This document shows positions 1-6,026 of a stretch of DNA of 6,344 nt, in pieces. How positions within the stretch are numbered: position 1 is the stretch's first letter; each line of letters starts with the position of its first letter. A program made the position numbers and the translations under genes. The notes under the pieces were generated by a model that saw nothing but the letters and a program-made list of their open reading frames with translations, did not search any database and had not been told where the DNA came from. This DNA is from an uncultured Steroidobacter sp. (GTDB taxonomy: Bacteria > Pseudomonadota > Gammaproteobacteria > Steroidobacterales > Steroidobacteraceae): the NCBI GenBank assembly GCA_946478975.1, contig CAMLEO010000360.1, forward strand, positions 1 through 6,344, given 5' to 3'.

Positions 1-1
1 C

Positions 2-1270
2 TGGGGCGAGTTCGTTTCGGCATCCAGCTACTCGAAAACTCACACCCGCCAGCAACAGGACGCTTCGATCACTTACGGGTCCTTGTTTCCTTTGCTGACG
101 GGCGGGCTGGTGCCCGAAGGCCTGAGCGCCTTCAACATCACGCTCGACCTGGAGAAATGGACGCAGGAGTTCCGTCTTGCATCGAGCGGCAACGATCGTG
201 TGCAGTGGCGCGTCGGTGCGTTCTACACCGAGGAAGACAGCGACAATCTGCAACTGGTCGATGCGTTGGACATGCAGCGCCAGCCCATCGACGTGTTCCT
301 GCCATACCTCGCCCTGGCTGCACTGCCGACCGAGTACAAGGAGCTCGCCGCGTTCGGCGATGTGACGTACAAGTTCAACGATGCATTCGATGTCATCGCC
401 GGCCTGCGCTGGGCGTCCAACGATCAGAAGTTTCATCAGATCAGCGGCGGCGCATTGCTGCCCACCGAAGACATGCCCGGCAAGTCGAGTGAAGATGTAT
501 TCACATATGCGTTGAGCCCGCGCTGGCATGTGAGCAAAGACACGATGCTATATGCGAGAGTCGCGAGCGGCTATCGGCCGGGCGGACCGAATATCGTGTT
601 GCCCGGCGTGCCGCCAAAGGTCGACGCGGATGAGCTGACCAATTACGAGATCGGTCTGAAAACTGTGTTCGCCGAGGGACGCGCGCTGATCAATGCGGCC
701 GTGTTCTACATCGATTGGAAGGACATTCAGCAGTTGCAGGGCTTCGGCGGTGTATCGGCTTTGGACAACGCAGGCGATGCGGAAAGCCGGGGTGTGGAGT
801 TCGAGTCGCTGTTCTCGGTGACCCACGGTCTGCAGCTGGGACTCAATTTCGCGTACACCGACTCCGTGCTCAAATCCAGCCCGCCGGAGCTCAACAACAA
901 GTTCAACGTGCAGTTGCCGGAAGTTCCGAAGTGGAGCGGCGCGATCACCGCCGACTACTCGTTCACCGCGTTCGGCGGGCGTGCTGCGCACGTCGGCGCC
1001 GGATGGCGATATGTCGATGAGCGTCAATCCGAAGTTGTAACGCTCACGGACAATCTTTCTTATACGCTGCCCGAGTATGATGTCGTCGATCTGAATGCCG
1101 ACATGCAGTTCGATGCCATGACCGTGCGTGTGTTCGTCAAGAATCTCACCGACGAGCGCGCCTTCACGGGCGGCGGCACGACAGTGGATGGCCTGAACTT
1201 TCCGATCCGCCTGGATCTGAATGTCCTGCAGCCGCGCACCGTCGGCGTCAGTCTCGATGTCCAGTTTTAA
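2..1270 (+). CDS. TonB-dependent outer-membrane receptor, C-terminal part (5' end outside window)
   Basis: The frame is open from base 2 with no stop, so this is the 3' part (422 residues) of a gene starting upstream; the TTG at 83 is only an internal codon. The visible part is the distal beta-barrel of a TonB-dependent receptor, which imports a scarce ligand through the outer membrane using energy from TonB-ExbB-ExbD. Family signatures, numbered from base 2: TQEFRLAS (about 54-61), ASGYRPGGPN (about 188-197), AVFYIDWKDIQ (about 233-243), NAGDAESRGVEFE (about 256-268), VFVKNLTDERAF (about 377-388), and a C-terminal strand ending in Phe, the usual signal for barrel insertion. The plug domain and TonB box are not in the window. 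The barrel motifs do not identify the ligand. Only 17 bases separate it from the DgcN-like gene, suggesting cotranscription and a peptide or amino-acid-like ligand, by inference only. Confidence 0.93.
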   Translation, partial: WGEFVSASSYSKTHTRQQQDASITYGSLFPLLTGGLVPEGLSAFNITLDLEKWTQEFRLASSGNDRVQWRVGAFYTEEDSDNLQLVDALDMQRQPIDVFLPYLALAALPTEYKELAAFGDVTYKFNDAFDVIAGLRWASNDQKFHQISGGALLPTEDMPGKSSEDVFTYALSPRWHVSKDTMLYARVASGYRPGGPNIVLPGVPPKVDADELTNYEIGLKTVFAEGRALINAAVFYIDWKDIQQLQGFGGVSALDNAGDAESRGVEFESLFSVTHGLQLGLNFAYTDSVLKSSPPELNNKFNVQLPEVPKWSGAITADYSFTAFGGRAAHVGAGWRYVDERQSEVVTLTDNLSYTLPEYDVVDLNADMQFDAMTVRVFVKNLTDERAFTGGGTTVDGLNFPIRLDLNVLQPRTVGVSLDVQF

Positions 1271-1290
1271 CTCTGCCAGTTTTAATTTTG
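1261..1290 (+). repeat. Imperfect 15-bp tandem duplication at the receptor/dgcN junction
   Basis: Bases 1261-1275 and 1276-1290 are head-to-tail copies matching at 13 of 15 positions, with the first ten bases (CCAGTTTTAA) identical. The first copy holds the last codons and the TAA stop of the receptor. The second repeats the Gln-Phe-stop codons in the same frame, giving a back-up stop at 1283-1285. The second copy ends in the TTG at 1288-1290, the earliest possible start of the next gene. Replication slippage is the simplest origin. Confidence 0.75.
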
Positions 1291-2349
1291 ATCGGTCCAA
1301 ACAACGTGACTTCATCAGCGAGCCCCATTGCCACCACGGTGGATCTGCCACAACCCTATCTGCTGTTCCTCGGCGACGTGACCGAAGCGGGTTACGCCAA
1401 AACCGCGTTCGGGCTGCGCGACTGGGCGCCCGAGAAATGCGTCGGCGAACATGCGTGCGCGCCGAATGCGGTGACGCTCGGTCTGCCGAAGCTGACGCCG
1501 GCGGAAGCGCGAGCGAAAGGCGCACGGTCGATGATCATCGGCGTCGCCAACATCGGTGGACGCATCCTCGACAGCTGGATGCCGTCGCTGCTTGCGGCGC
1601 TGGAAGCCGGGCTGGATCTGATCGGGGGCATGCACACTCGTCTCGTCGACACGCCGGCGTTAGTTGCAGCCGCCGAGCGTCATCAGCGTCGTCTCATCGA
1701 CGTACGCACCCCGCCGCGAGGTATTCCGACCGCCAGTGGTCGCAAACGAAGCGGGAAGCGACTGCTGGCGGTCGGAACCGATTGCGCCCTGGGCAAGAAA
1801 TATACGGCGTTGGCGATCGCGCGGGCTTTCAAGCAGCGCGGCGTGAACGCGGATTTTCGCGCCACGGGGCAGACAGGAATCATGATTGCGGGCAGCGGCA
1901 TGCCTATGGATGCTGTCGTGTCCGACTTCGAGGCCGGCGCGGCCGAAGTGTTGTCGCCGGATGCAGCGCCCGATCATTGGGATGTGATCGAAGGGCAGGG
2001 CTCGTTGTTTCATCCGGCGTACGCGGCGGTGTCTCTCGGTTTGTTACATGGCAGCCAGCCGGATGTGATCGTCGTGTGTCATGAGCCCGGGCGGACGCAC
2101 ATCCTCGGCGTCGATGCGTATGAGCTGCCGAGCATCGAGGAAACGATCGATCTCAACCTGCGGCTCGGCAAGCGGACGAATCCGCAGATCCGCTGCTCCG
2201 GCGTCAGTCTCAATACATCGCGATTGTCGGAGCGGGAAGCCAGGCAGTTGCTGGCGTCGGAGAGCAAACGTCTGGGGCTGCCCGTCGCCGATCCGATTCG
2301 CGGCGGCGCCGAGTTCGAGGCGCTGATCGACAACTGCCTGCGAAGCTGA
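1288..2349 (+). CDS. dgcN: DUF1611 family protein, probable D-glutamate N-acetyltransferase DgcN
   Basis: The 353-residue product matches the DUF1611 family in length and layout: an N-terminal Rossmann-like domain (about 20-145), opening with PYLLFLGD and containing FGLRDWAPEKCVGE (42-54), then a P-loop-type C-terminal domain. The latter has GTDCALGKKYTA (163-174), RATGQTGIMIAGSG (191-204), DVIEGQGSLFHPAY (232-245) and a CHEPGRTHILG stretch (264-274). Characterised members (DgcN) transfer acetyl from acetyl-CoA to D-glutamate in the cytoplasm; DgcA then racemises N-acetyl-D-glutamate to the L form. No dgcA is visible, so function is assigned from family only. The start is uncertain: TTG 1288, GTG 1306 and GTG 1339 are all in frame, none has a clear Shine-Dalgarno, and no ATG lies near the N-terminus. 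GTG 1339 would start three codons before the conserved PYLLFLGD. It overlaps the following transporter gene by one base, so the two are probably translationally coupled. Confidence 0.85.
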   Translation: MIGPNNVTSSASPIATTVDLPQPYLLFLGDVTEAGYAKTAFGLRDWAPEKCVGEHACAPNAVTLGLPKLTPAEARAKGARSMIIGVANIGGRILDSWMPSLLAALEAGLDLIGGMHTRLVDTPALVAAAERHQRRLIDVRTPPRGIPTASGRKRSGKRLLAVGTDCALGKKYTALAIARAFKQRGVNADFRATGQTGIMIAGSGMPMDAVVSDFEAGAAEVLSPDAAPDHWDVIEGQGSLFHPAYAAVSLGLLHGSQPDVIVVCHEPGRTHILGVDAYELPSIEETIDLNLRLGKRTNPQIRCSGVSLNTSRLSEREARQLLASESKRLGLPVADPIRGGAEFEALIDNCLRS

Positions 2350-3461
2350 TGGCCGCGTCCTGGTTTCAGCGCTACCTGTTGCCAGGCTTTGCATTCAAGG
2401 CCGTCGTGATTGGCGGCGGTTATGCCACCGGGCGAGAGCTGGTCGAGTTCTTCCTGCCTAGCGGGCCGCGCGGCGGCTTGTTGGGAATGGCGTTCGCTGC
2501 CGTGATCTGGAGCGTCGTGTGTGTCGCGACGTTCCTTTTTGCACGCGCGACTCACAGCGAGGATTATCGAACGTTCTTTCGTCATCTGCTCGGGCGCGGC
2601 TGGGTCGTGTTTGAGATCGGCTATTGCTTGTTCATCGTGCTGATCCTGGCGGTGTTCGGTGCGGCGGCGGGTGCGATCGGCGCGGCGTTGTTTGGCTGGC
2701 CGGCGTTGGTCGGCACGCTTTGTTTGATGTTTGGAATCGCGATGTTCGTCGCGTTCGGCAACGCGTCGGTCGAGCAGTTGTTCAAGTGGGTGTCGATTTT
2801 TCTGTATGGCGTCTACGCGGTGTTTGTCATCCTGGCGCTCAATGCGTTCGGCGATCGCATCGGTGAGAAGCTTGCGCTCGACGTGCCTGCGCAGGGTTGG
2901 GCGGTCGCCGGCATCACTTACGCGGGATATAACATCGTTGGCGCCGTCATCATCCTGCCCGTGCTCCGACATCTGACGAGCAACCGGGACGCAGTCATTG
3001 CCGGTGTGCTGTCGGGGCCGCTTGCCATGATCCCGGCGTTTCTATTCTTCATTTGTATGGTGGCGTATTACCCGGAGATTGGCGCCGAGTCGCTGCCTTC
3101 GGATTTCTTGCTGCAACGATTGGATGCGCCGCTGTTTCACGGCATCTTCCAACTGATGATCTTCGCAGCGCTGCTAGAGAGCGGCACTGGCAGCGTGCAT
3201 GCGGTGAATCAACGCATCGCGCAGGTATGGCAGGCCCGCATGGGTCGGCCGCTGTCGGCGCGAGCACGTTTTGTTGCTGCTGGCGTGCTGCTAGTCATTG
3301 CGATGTTGTTAGCCGACCGCTTCGGCCTGGTGACTCTCATCGCCCGCGGCTACCGCGCGCTCGCGTATGTTCTGATCATCGTCTACGTCGTGCCGCTGCT
3401 CACGTATGGGGTGTGGCGGCTCTGGACCGAGCGAGCGACGCCGGTTGTCGCCGAGCGCTAA
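2349..3461 (+). CDS. YkvI-like inner-membrane transporter (APC-superfamily-like)
   Basis: This 370-residue, very hydrophobic protein has about ten membrane segments, estimated by eye at 10-26, 42-66, 85-112, 116-137, 144-167, 184-206, 213-240, 262-278, 305-322 and 334-358. The first carries a glycine-broken helix, VVIGGGYATGRELVEFF (19-35). This resembles the unwound substrate-binding first helix of amino-acid transporters with the LeuT/APC fold, and is typical of the uncharacterised YkvI family (COG3949). Later features include YAGYNIVGAVIILPVLRHL (191-209) and ESGTGSVHAVNQRI (277-290). No biochemical substrate is established that I can name. Its ATG is formed within the stop of the DgcN-like gene (TGATG), so the two are surely made together; I infer it transports the substrate or product of that enzyme. 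No strong Shine-Dalgarno is visible, in keeping with coupling. Its 3' end overlaps the convergent pyrophosphohydrolase gene by 4 bases. Confidence 0.85.
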   Translation: MAASWFQRYLLPGFAFKAVVIGGGYATGRELVEFFLPSGPRGGLLGMAFAAVIWSVVCVATFLFARATHSEDYRTFFRHLLGRGWVVFEIGYCLFIVLILAVFGAAAGAIGAALFGWPALVGTLCLMFGIAMFVAFGNASVEQLFKWVSIFLYGVYAVFVILALNAFGDRIGEKLALDVPAQGWAVAGITYAGYNIVGAVIILPVLRHLTSNRDAVIAGVLSGPLAMIPAFLFFICMVAYYPEIGAESLPSDFLLQRLDAPLFHGIFQLMIFAALLESGTGSVHAVNQRIAQVWQARMGRPLSARARFVAAGVLLVIAMLLADRFGLVTLIARGYRALAYVLIIVYVVPLLTYGVWRLWTERATPVVAER

Positions 3462-3757
3462 AGATGCTGTCCTACGCCGTCGCCTGAGAGTTGCCACCGG
3501 CGCTGGCGGTTGATGGACATTTTTTCGTCGACGGCGGTGCTCAGGTCGTGGCCGACGAGGGCGACCAGGCGATGTAAGAAGATGGTGATATCCGCTGCCT
3601 CGTGCGCGATCTCAGTGGGTGAGGCGTTGCGAGCCAGGGCGTCGCGCAATTCGGTGATTTCCTGCTGAGCGCGGCGGACGATGACGTCGAGGGAGTCGAC
3701 GGGGCCAAACGTTGTTTCCGCCCACTGCGCGATCGTGGCGCTGGTTTCTACTGCCAT
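3458..3757 (-). CDS. MazG-like nucleotide pyrophosphohydrolase (DUF550-like)
   Basis: A small all-alpha protein of 99 residues. The MazG-type metal-binding signature is present: E33-x-x-E36 in QQEITEL, then E53-x-x-D56 in HEAADITIFLHRL, which in the family bind the magnesium ions that cleave a nucleoside triphosphate to NMP and pyrophosphate. The N-terminal QWAETTFGP (11-19) and C-terminal DEKMSINRQRRW (77-88) are typical of the short DUF550/MazG-like group. The preferred nucleotide cannot be read from the sequence; a house-cleaning role on non-canonical or excess dNTPs is the usual proposal. It is the last gene of the protease-rsgA operon, beginning 9 bases after the rsgA stop. The ATG at 3757 is supported by GAGGTG five bases upstream. 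Its TAG stop overlaps the TAA of the convergent transporter gene. Confidence 0.85.
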   Translation of the reverse strand: MAVETSATIAQWAETTFGPVDSLDVIVRRAQQEITELRDALARNASPTEIAHEAADITIFLHRLVALVGHDLSTAVDEKMSINRQRRWQLSGDGVGQHL

Positions 3758-3762
3758 GCAAG

Positions 3763-3768
3763 CACCTC
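3763..3768 (-). promoter_or_regulatory. Shine-Dalgarno (GAGGTG) of the MazG-like gene
   Basis: On the - strand the sequence runs TGAGGTGCTTGCATG. GAGGTG lies five bases before the ATG and overlaps the TGA stop of rsgA. This is the best ribosome-binding site in the window. It fixes the start of the pyrophosphohydrolase and suggests that ribosomes finishing rsgA can reinitiate there. Confidence 0.7.
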
Positions 3769-4693
3769 AACGTCGACGCTCATACTCCGGCGCGAGCCCG
3801 CGCATGATGTTGAGCAATCGCTTGTAACTTTCGTAGCGGCGCGCCGAGACGTTTTCAGAGGCGACAGCTTCGAGCACTGCGCAGCCGGGTTCGCGAATGT
3901 GCAAACAGTTGTTGAAGCGGCAGTGAGGCGCGAGCTTCAGAATCTCCGGCCAGCCGACCTGGACCATCGCATCTTCGACCGGCGGCGGGGCGAAGTCGCG
4001 GACGCCGGGCGAGTCGATCAATTCGCCGCCGCAAGGCAAGCGAAACAGCGCGGTGGAAACGGTCGTGTGGCGGCCTTCGCCGGTGGAGTCGGACAACGAA
4101 CGAGTCGGCCGCTCCGATTCGGGCGCAAGACGATTGGTCAGCGTCGACTTGCCGACGCCGGACTGACCGACCAGCATGCCGCTTGCGCCCGTCAGCAATG
4201 CTCGAATCGGTTCGACCGACGGATCGTTCTTCGCCGAGAGGCGAACCACCGTGTAACCCGCCCGCTCATAATCGTTCACGCCCGCCTGGAAATCTTCCTC
4301 CGCGGCGCGCGGCAGCTCCGATTTGTTGACAACCAGCGCGCCCGACATTCCTGCCAGTGCGGCGCCGGCAAGATAACGATCTGCAATATACAAATCCGGC
4401 TCGGGCACCGGCGCGATGATCACGATCAGCAATGTGAGATTCGCCGCCAGCGGCTCGGTGCGGCCGCGACTGTCGGTTCGCGAGAACAGCGAGCGCCGTG
4501 GCTGCACGGAAACGACTTTCGCCACGTCGCCGCTTTGCTGAGACGGCTCCCGAATCAGGACTTCGTCGCCGCACACGCAGGTCAAACGTTTGCCGAACAA
4601 CTCTGCCGGACGGCGCAGGCCGTCGGCAGTTTCGACGATGACGCGCCGGCCGAACGATTCGGTGACGCGCGCCGGTTGCGTAGCTTCGCTCAC
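3767..4693 (-). CDS. rsgA: Ribosome small-subunit-dependent GTPase RsgA (YjeQ)
   Basis: RsgA is a cytoplasmic circularly permuted GTPase that acts late in 30S subunit assembly. The product (308 residues) shows an N-terminal OB-fold (about 8-65), then the G motifs in permuted order: G4 NKSE (123-126), G5 SAK (153-155), G1 P-loop GQSGVGKST (176-184), G2 GRHTT (207-211) and G3 DSPG (227-230). The C-terminal zinc finger has C258-x4-C263-x-H265-x5-C271. I chose GTG 4693 because it overlaps the upstream protease stop as GTGA and the family-like sequence begins there; the reading frame stays open to 5017, but that extension lies inside the protease gene and looks like shadow coding. At 308 residues it lacks the N-terminal extension of the roughly 350-residue E. 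coli protein. G4 reads NKSE rather than the usual NKxD. The protease gene lies upstream and the MazG-like gene 9 bases downstream, probably in one operon. Confidence 0.96.
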   Translation of the reverse strand: MSEATQPARVTESFGRRVIVETADGLRRPAELFGKRLTCVCGDEVLIREPSQQSGDVAKVVSVQPRRSLFSRTDSRGRTEPLAANLTLLIVIIAPVPEPDLYIADRYLAGAALAGMSGALVVNKSELPRAAEEDFQAGVNDYERAGYTVVRLSAKNDPSVEPIRALLTGASGMLVGQSGVGKSTLTNRLAPESERPTRSLSDSTGEGRHTTVSTALFRLPCGGELIDSPGVRDFAPPPVEDAMVQVGWPEILKLAPHCRFNNCLHIREPGCAVLEAVASENVSARRYESYKRLLNIMRGLAPEYERRR

Positions 4694-5946
4694 GACGAAC
4701 GTGGCACGGTGAGCGATTGCAGCCGAGCGATGCGCACTAGGGCAGGTGGATGCGAATCGTAGAACGCAGAATGCAGACTGTCCGGCGTCAGCGTCGAGGC
4801 GTTGTCGCGATAGAGTTTCACCAGCGCATCGGCGAGCTGGCGCGCATCGGCGTATTGAGCCGCGAACTCGTCGGCTTCGAACTCGTGTTTGCGCGACCAC
4901 CACGACGCGAGCGGCGTCAGGAAATAAGTGAACGCCGGCAGCACGAACATAAATAACAACACCGCGGCGTGCGCGGACGGCGTGCTCACACCCAGCGCCG
5001 AATAAAACGATGGCCATCGAGCCAGCGCACCTAACAACGCCAGCCCCGCCAGGCCCAAGCCGAGCGACAGGATCAATCGCGAGCGCACGTGATGCAGCCG
5101 GAAGTGACCGAGCTCGTGCGCGAGCACCGCTTCGACTTCAGAGATCTGCAAGCGCTCTATCAACGTATCGAAGAACACGATGCGCTTGTTGCGACCGACG
5201 CCGGTGAAATAAGCGTTCCCGTGCACGGACCGTCGCGAGCCGTCCATCACGAACACACCCTTGGACGCGAACCCGCAGCGTTCCAACAAAGCCTCGGTGC
5301 GCTGCTTGAGTGTTTCGTCGCTGAGCGGTGTGAACTTGTTGAACAGCGGCGCGAAGATCGTCGGCCAGGCCCAGGTGATCAGCACTGTGAATCCGACCCA
5401 CACCACCCAGGCGTAGATCCACCACAGCGAACCCGCCTGTTGCATCAGATACAGGATCACGAAAATCAGCGGCGCGCCGAGCAGCAGGGTCAGCAGCAGG
5501 CTCTTCAACAGATCGGCGATGTACAGGCCGAGGGTCATGCGATTGAAGCCGAAGCGCGCCTCGACGCCGAAGGTGCGCCAGAGCGACAGCGGCAGGCCGA
5601 TGGCGCTCACGATCAGCATCGTGGTCAGAACCACGGCAGTGCCGTGCCAGGCCGGCGACAGGCTCGCGCCTTGCCACATCCGGTCGACCGCGTCGATGCC
5701 GCCGCCCAGCGTCAGGAGCAGGGCAATGCCGGCGTCCAGCAGCACGTCCCAGCGGTTCAGCGCCGCCCGGGCGACGGTGTAATCGGCGGCCTTCTGGTGA
5801 GCGGCGAGGTCGATCTGGTCGGCGAACGCCTCCGGCACGCGGTCGCGATGCCGCAGGACGGCCGCGACCTGGCGCTGATTCAGCCAGCTGCGGACTGCCG
5901 TGGACATCAGCAGCAGCAATACAAACAAGCCCGTAAACCAATGCAT
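4690..5946 (-). CDS. Ste24-type M48 family integral-membrane zinc metalloprotease
   Basis: This 418-residue protein has the architecture of the Ste24/CAAX prenyl protease 1 branch of M48. About seven membrane segments are seen (roughly 2-20, 68-82, 103-123, 146-168, 175-198, 288-310, 326-348), with the zinc site between the last two pairs. H277-E-L-G-H281 is the HExxH motif; E355 in HEFEAD supplies the third ligand in the ExxxD pattern, followed by D359. NAYFTG (244-249) and DSHPP (397-401) are further family markers. Bacteria generally lack prenylated CaaX proteins, so the likely role is membrane-protein or peptide cleavage at the inner membrane; the substrate is unknown. ATG 5946 has a moderate Shine-Dalgarno, GAGAA, seven bases upstream (5954-5958). 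Its stop overlaps the rsgA start by 4 bases. It is divergent from orn and is the first gene of its operon. Confidence 0.94.
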   Translation of the reverse strand: MHWFTGLFVLLLLMSTAVRSWLNQRQVAAVLRHRDRVPEAFADQIDLAAHQKAADYTVARAALNRWDVLLDAGIALLLTLGGGIDAVDRMWQGASLSPAWHGTAVVLTTMLIVSAIGLPLSLWRTFGVEARFGFNRMTLGLYIADLLKSLLLTLLLGAPLIFVILYLMQQAGSLWWIYAWVVWVGFTVLITWAWPTIFAPLFNKFTPLSDETLKQRTEALLERCGFASKGVFVMDGSRRSVHGNAYFTGVGRNKRIVFFDTLIERLQISEVEAVLAHELGHFRLHHVRSRLILSLGLGLAGLALLGALARWPSFYSALGVSTPSAHAAVLLFMFVLPAFTYFLTPLASWWSRKHEFEADEFAAQYADARQLADALVKLYRDNASTLTPDSLHSAFYDSHPPALVRIARLQSLTVPRSS

Positions 5947-5973
5947 TGAAGTGTTCTCGATTAGCGCGCGGGG

Positions 5974-6003
5974 ACTGTAGCGTCAGCTGCTATGATGCCG
6001 CAA
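5974..6003 (-). promoter_or_regulatory. Candidate promoter of the protease-rsgA-mazG-like operon
   Basis: On the - strand TTGCGG (5998-6003) and TACAGT (5974-5979) are 18 bases apart and could serve as -35 and -10 boxes of a sigma-70-type promoter, about 28 bases before the protease ATG. Both boxes depart from consensus, so this is a weak call. It would overlap the orn promoter on the opposite strand. Confidence 0.3.
5988..5996 (+). promoter_or_regulatory. Extended -10 promoter of orn
   Basis: TGCTATGAT combines the TG extension (5988-5989) with TATGAT (5991-5996), one mismatch from the sigma-70 consensus TATAAT. No good -35 box is found 16-18 bases upstream, which extended -10 promoters tolerate. 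Transcription would begin near 6003, leaving a leader of about 23 bases before the GTG start of orn. Confidence 0.6.
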
Positions 6004-6026
6004 CGAAACTTTCCGGACTCACTGCA

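Noticed and set aside
83..85. TTG at 83 as the start of a 395-residue protein
   Set aside because: The frame is open to the window edge with beta-barrel-like sequence before it, and TonB receptors are usually well over 600 residues; this is an internal Leu codon of a truncated gene.
548..1525. Long - strand open frame (325 codons) opposite the TonB receptor and dgcN
   Set aside because: Arg/Ala-rich translation with no family resemblance, crossing the junction of two well-supported genes; a typical shadow frame of GC-rich coding DNA.
2079..2972. Long - strand open frame (297 codons) opposite dgcN and the transporter
   Set aside because: Composition is dominated by Arg, Asp, Gln and His, the complement of hydrophobic codons in the membrane protein; no domain recognisable.
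3899..4762. 287-codon + strand frame opposite rsgA
   Set aside because: Antisense to all conserved G motifs and the zinc finger of RsgA; the translation is low-complexity Arg/Ala-rich and unlike any family.
4694..5017. N-terminal extension of the RsgA frame to give 416 residues
   Set aside because: The extra segment lies wholly within the protease coding sequence, looks like out-of-frame Arg/Ala/Val-rich translation, and the GTGA overlap at 4690-4693 gives a natural start at normal family position.
5089..5949. 286-codon + strand frame opposite the M48 protease
   Set aside because: Gln/Arg/Glu-rich translation complementary to membrane helices of the protease; no start signal or recognisable domain.
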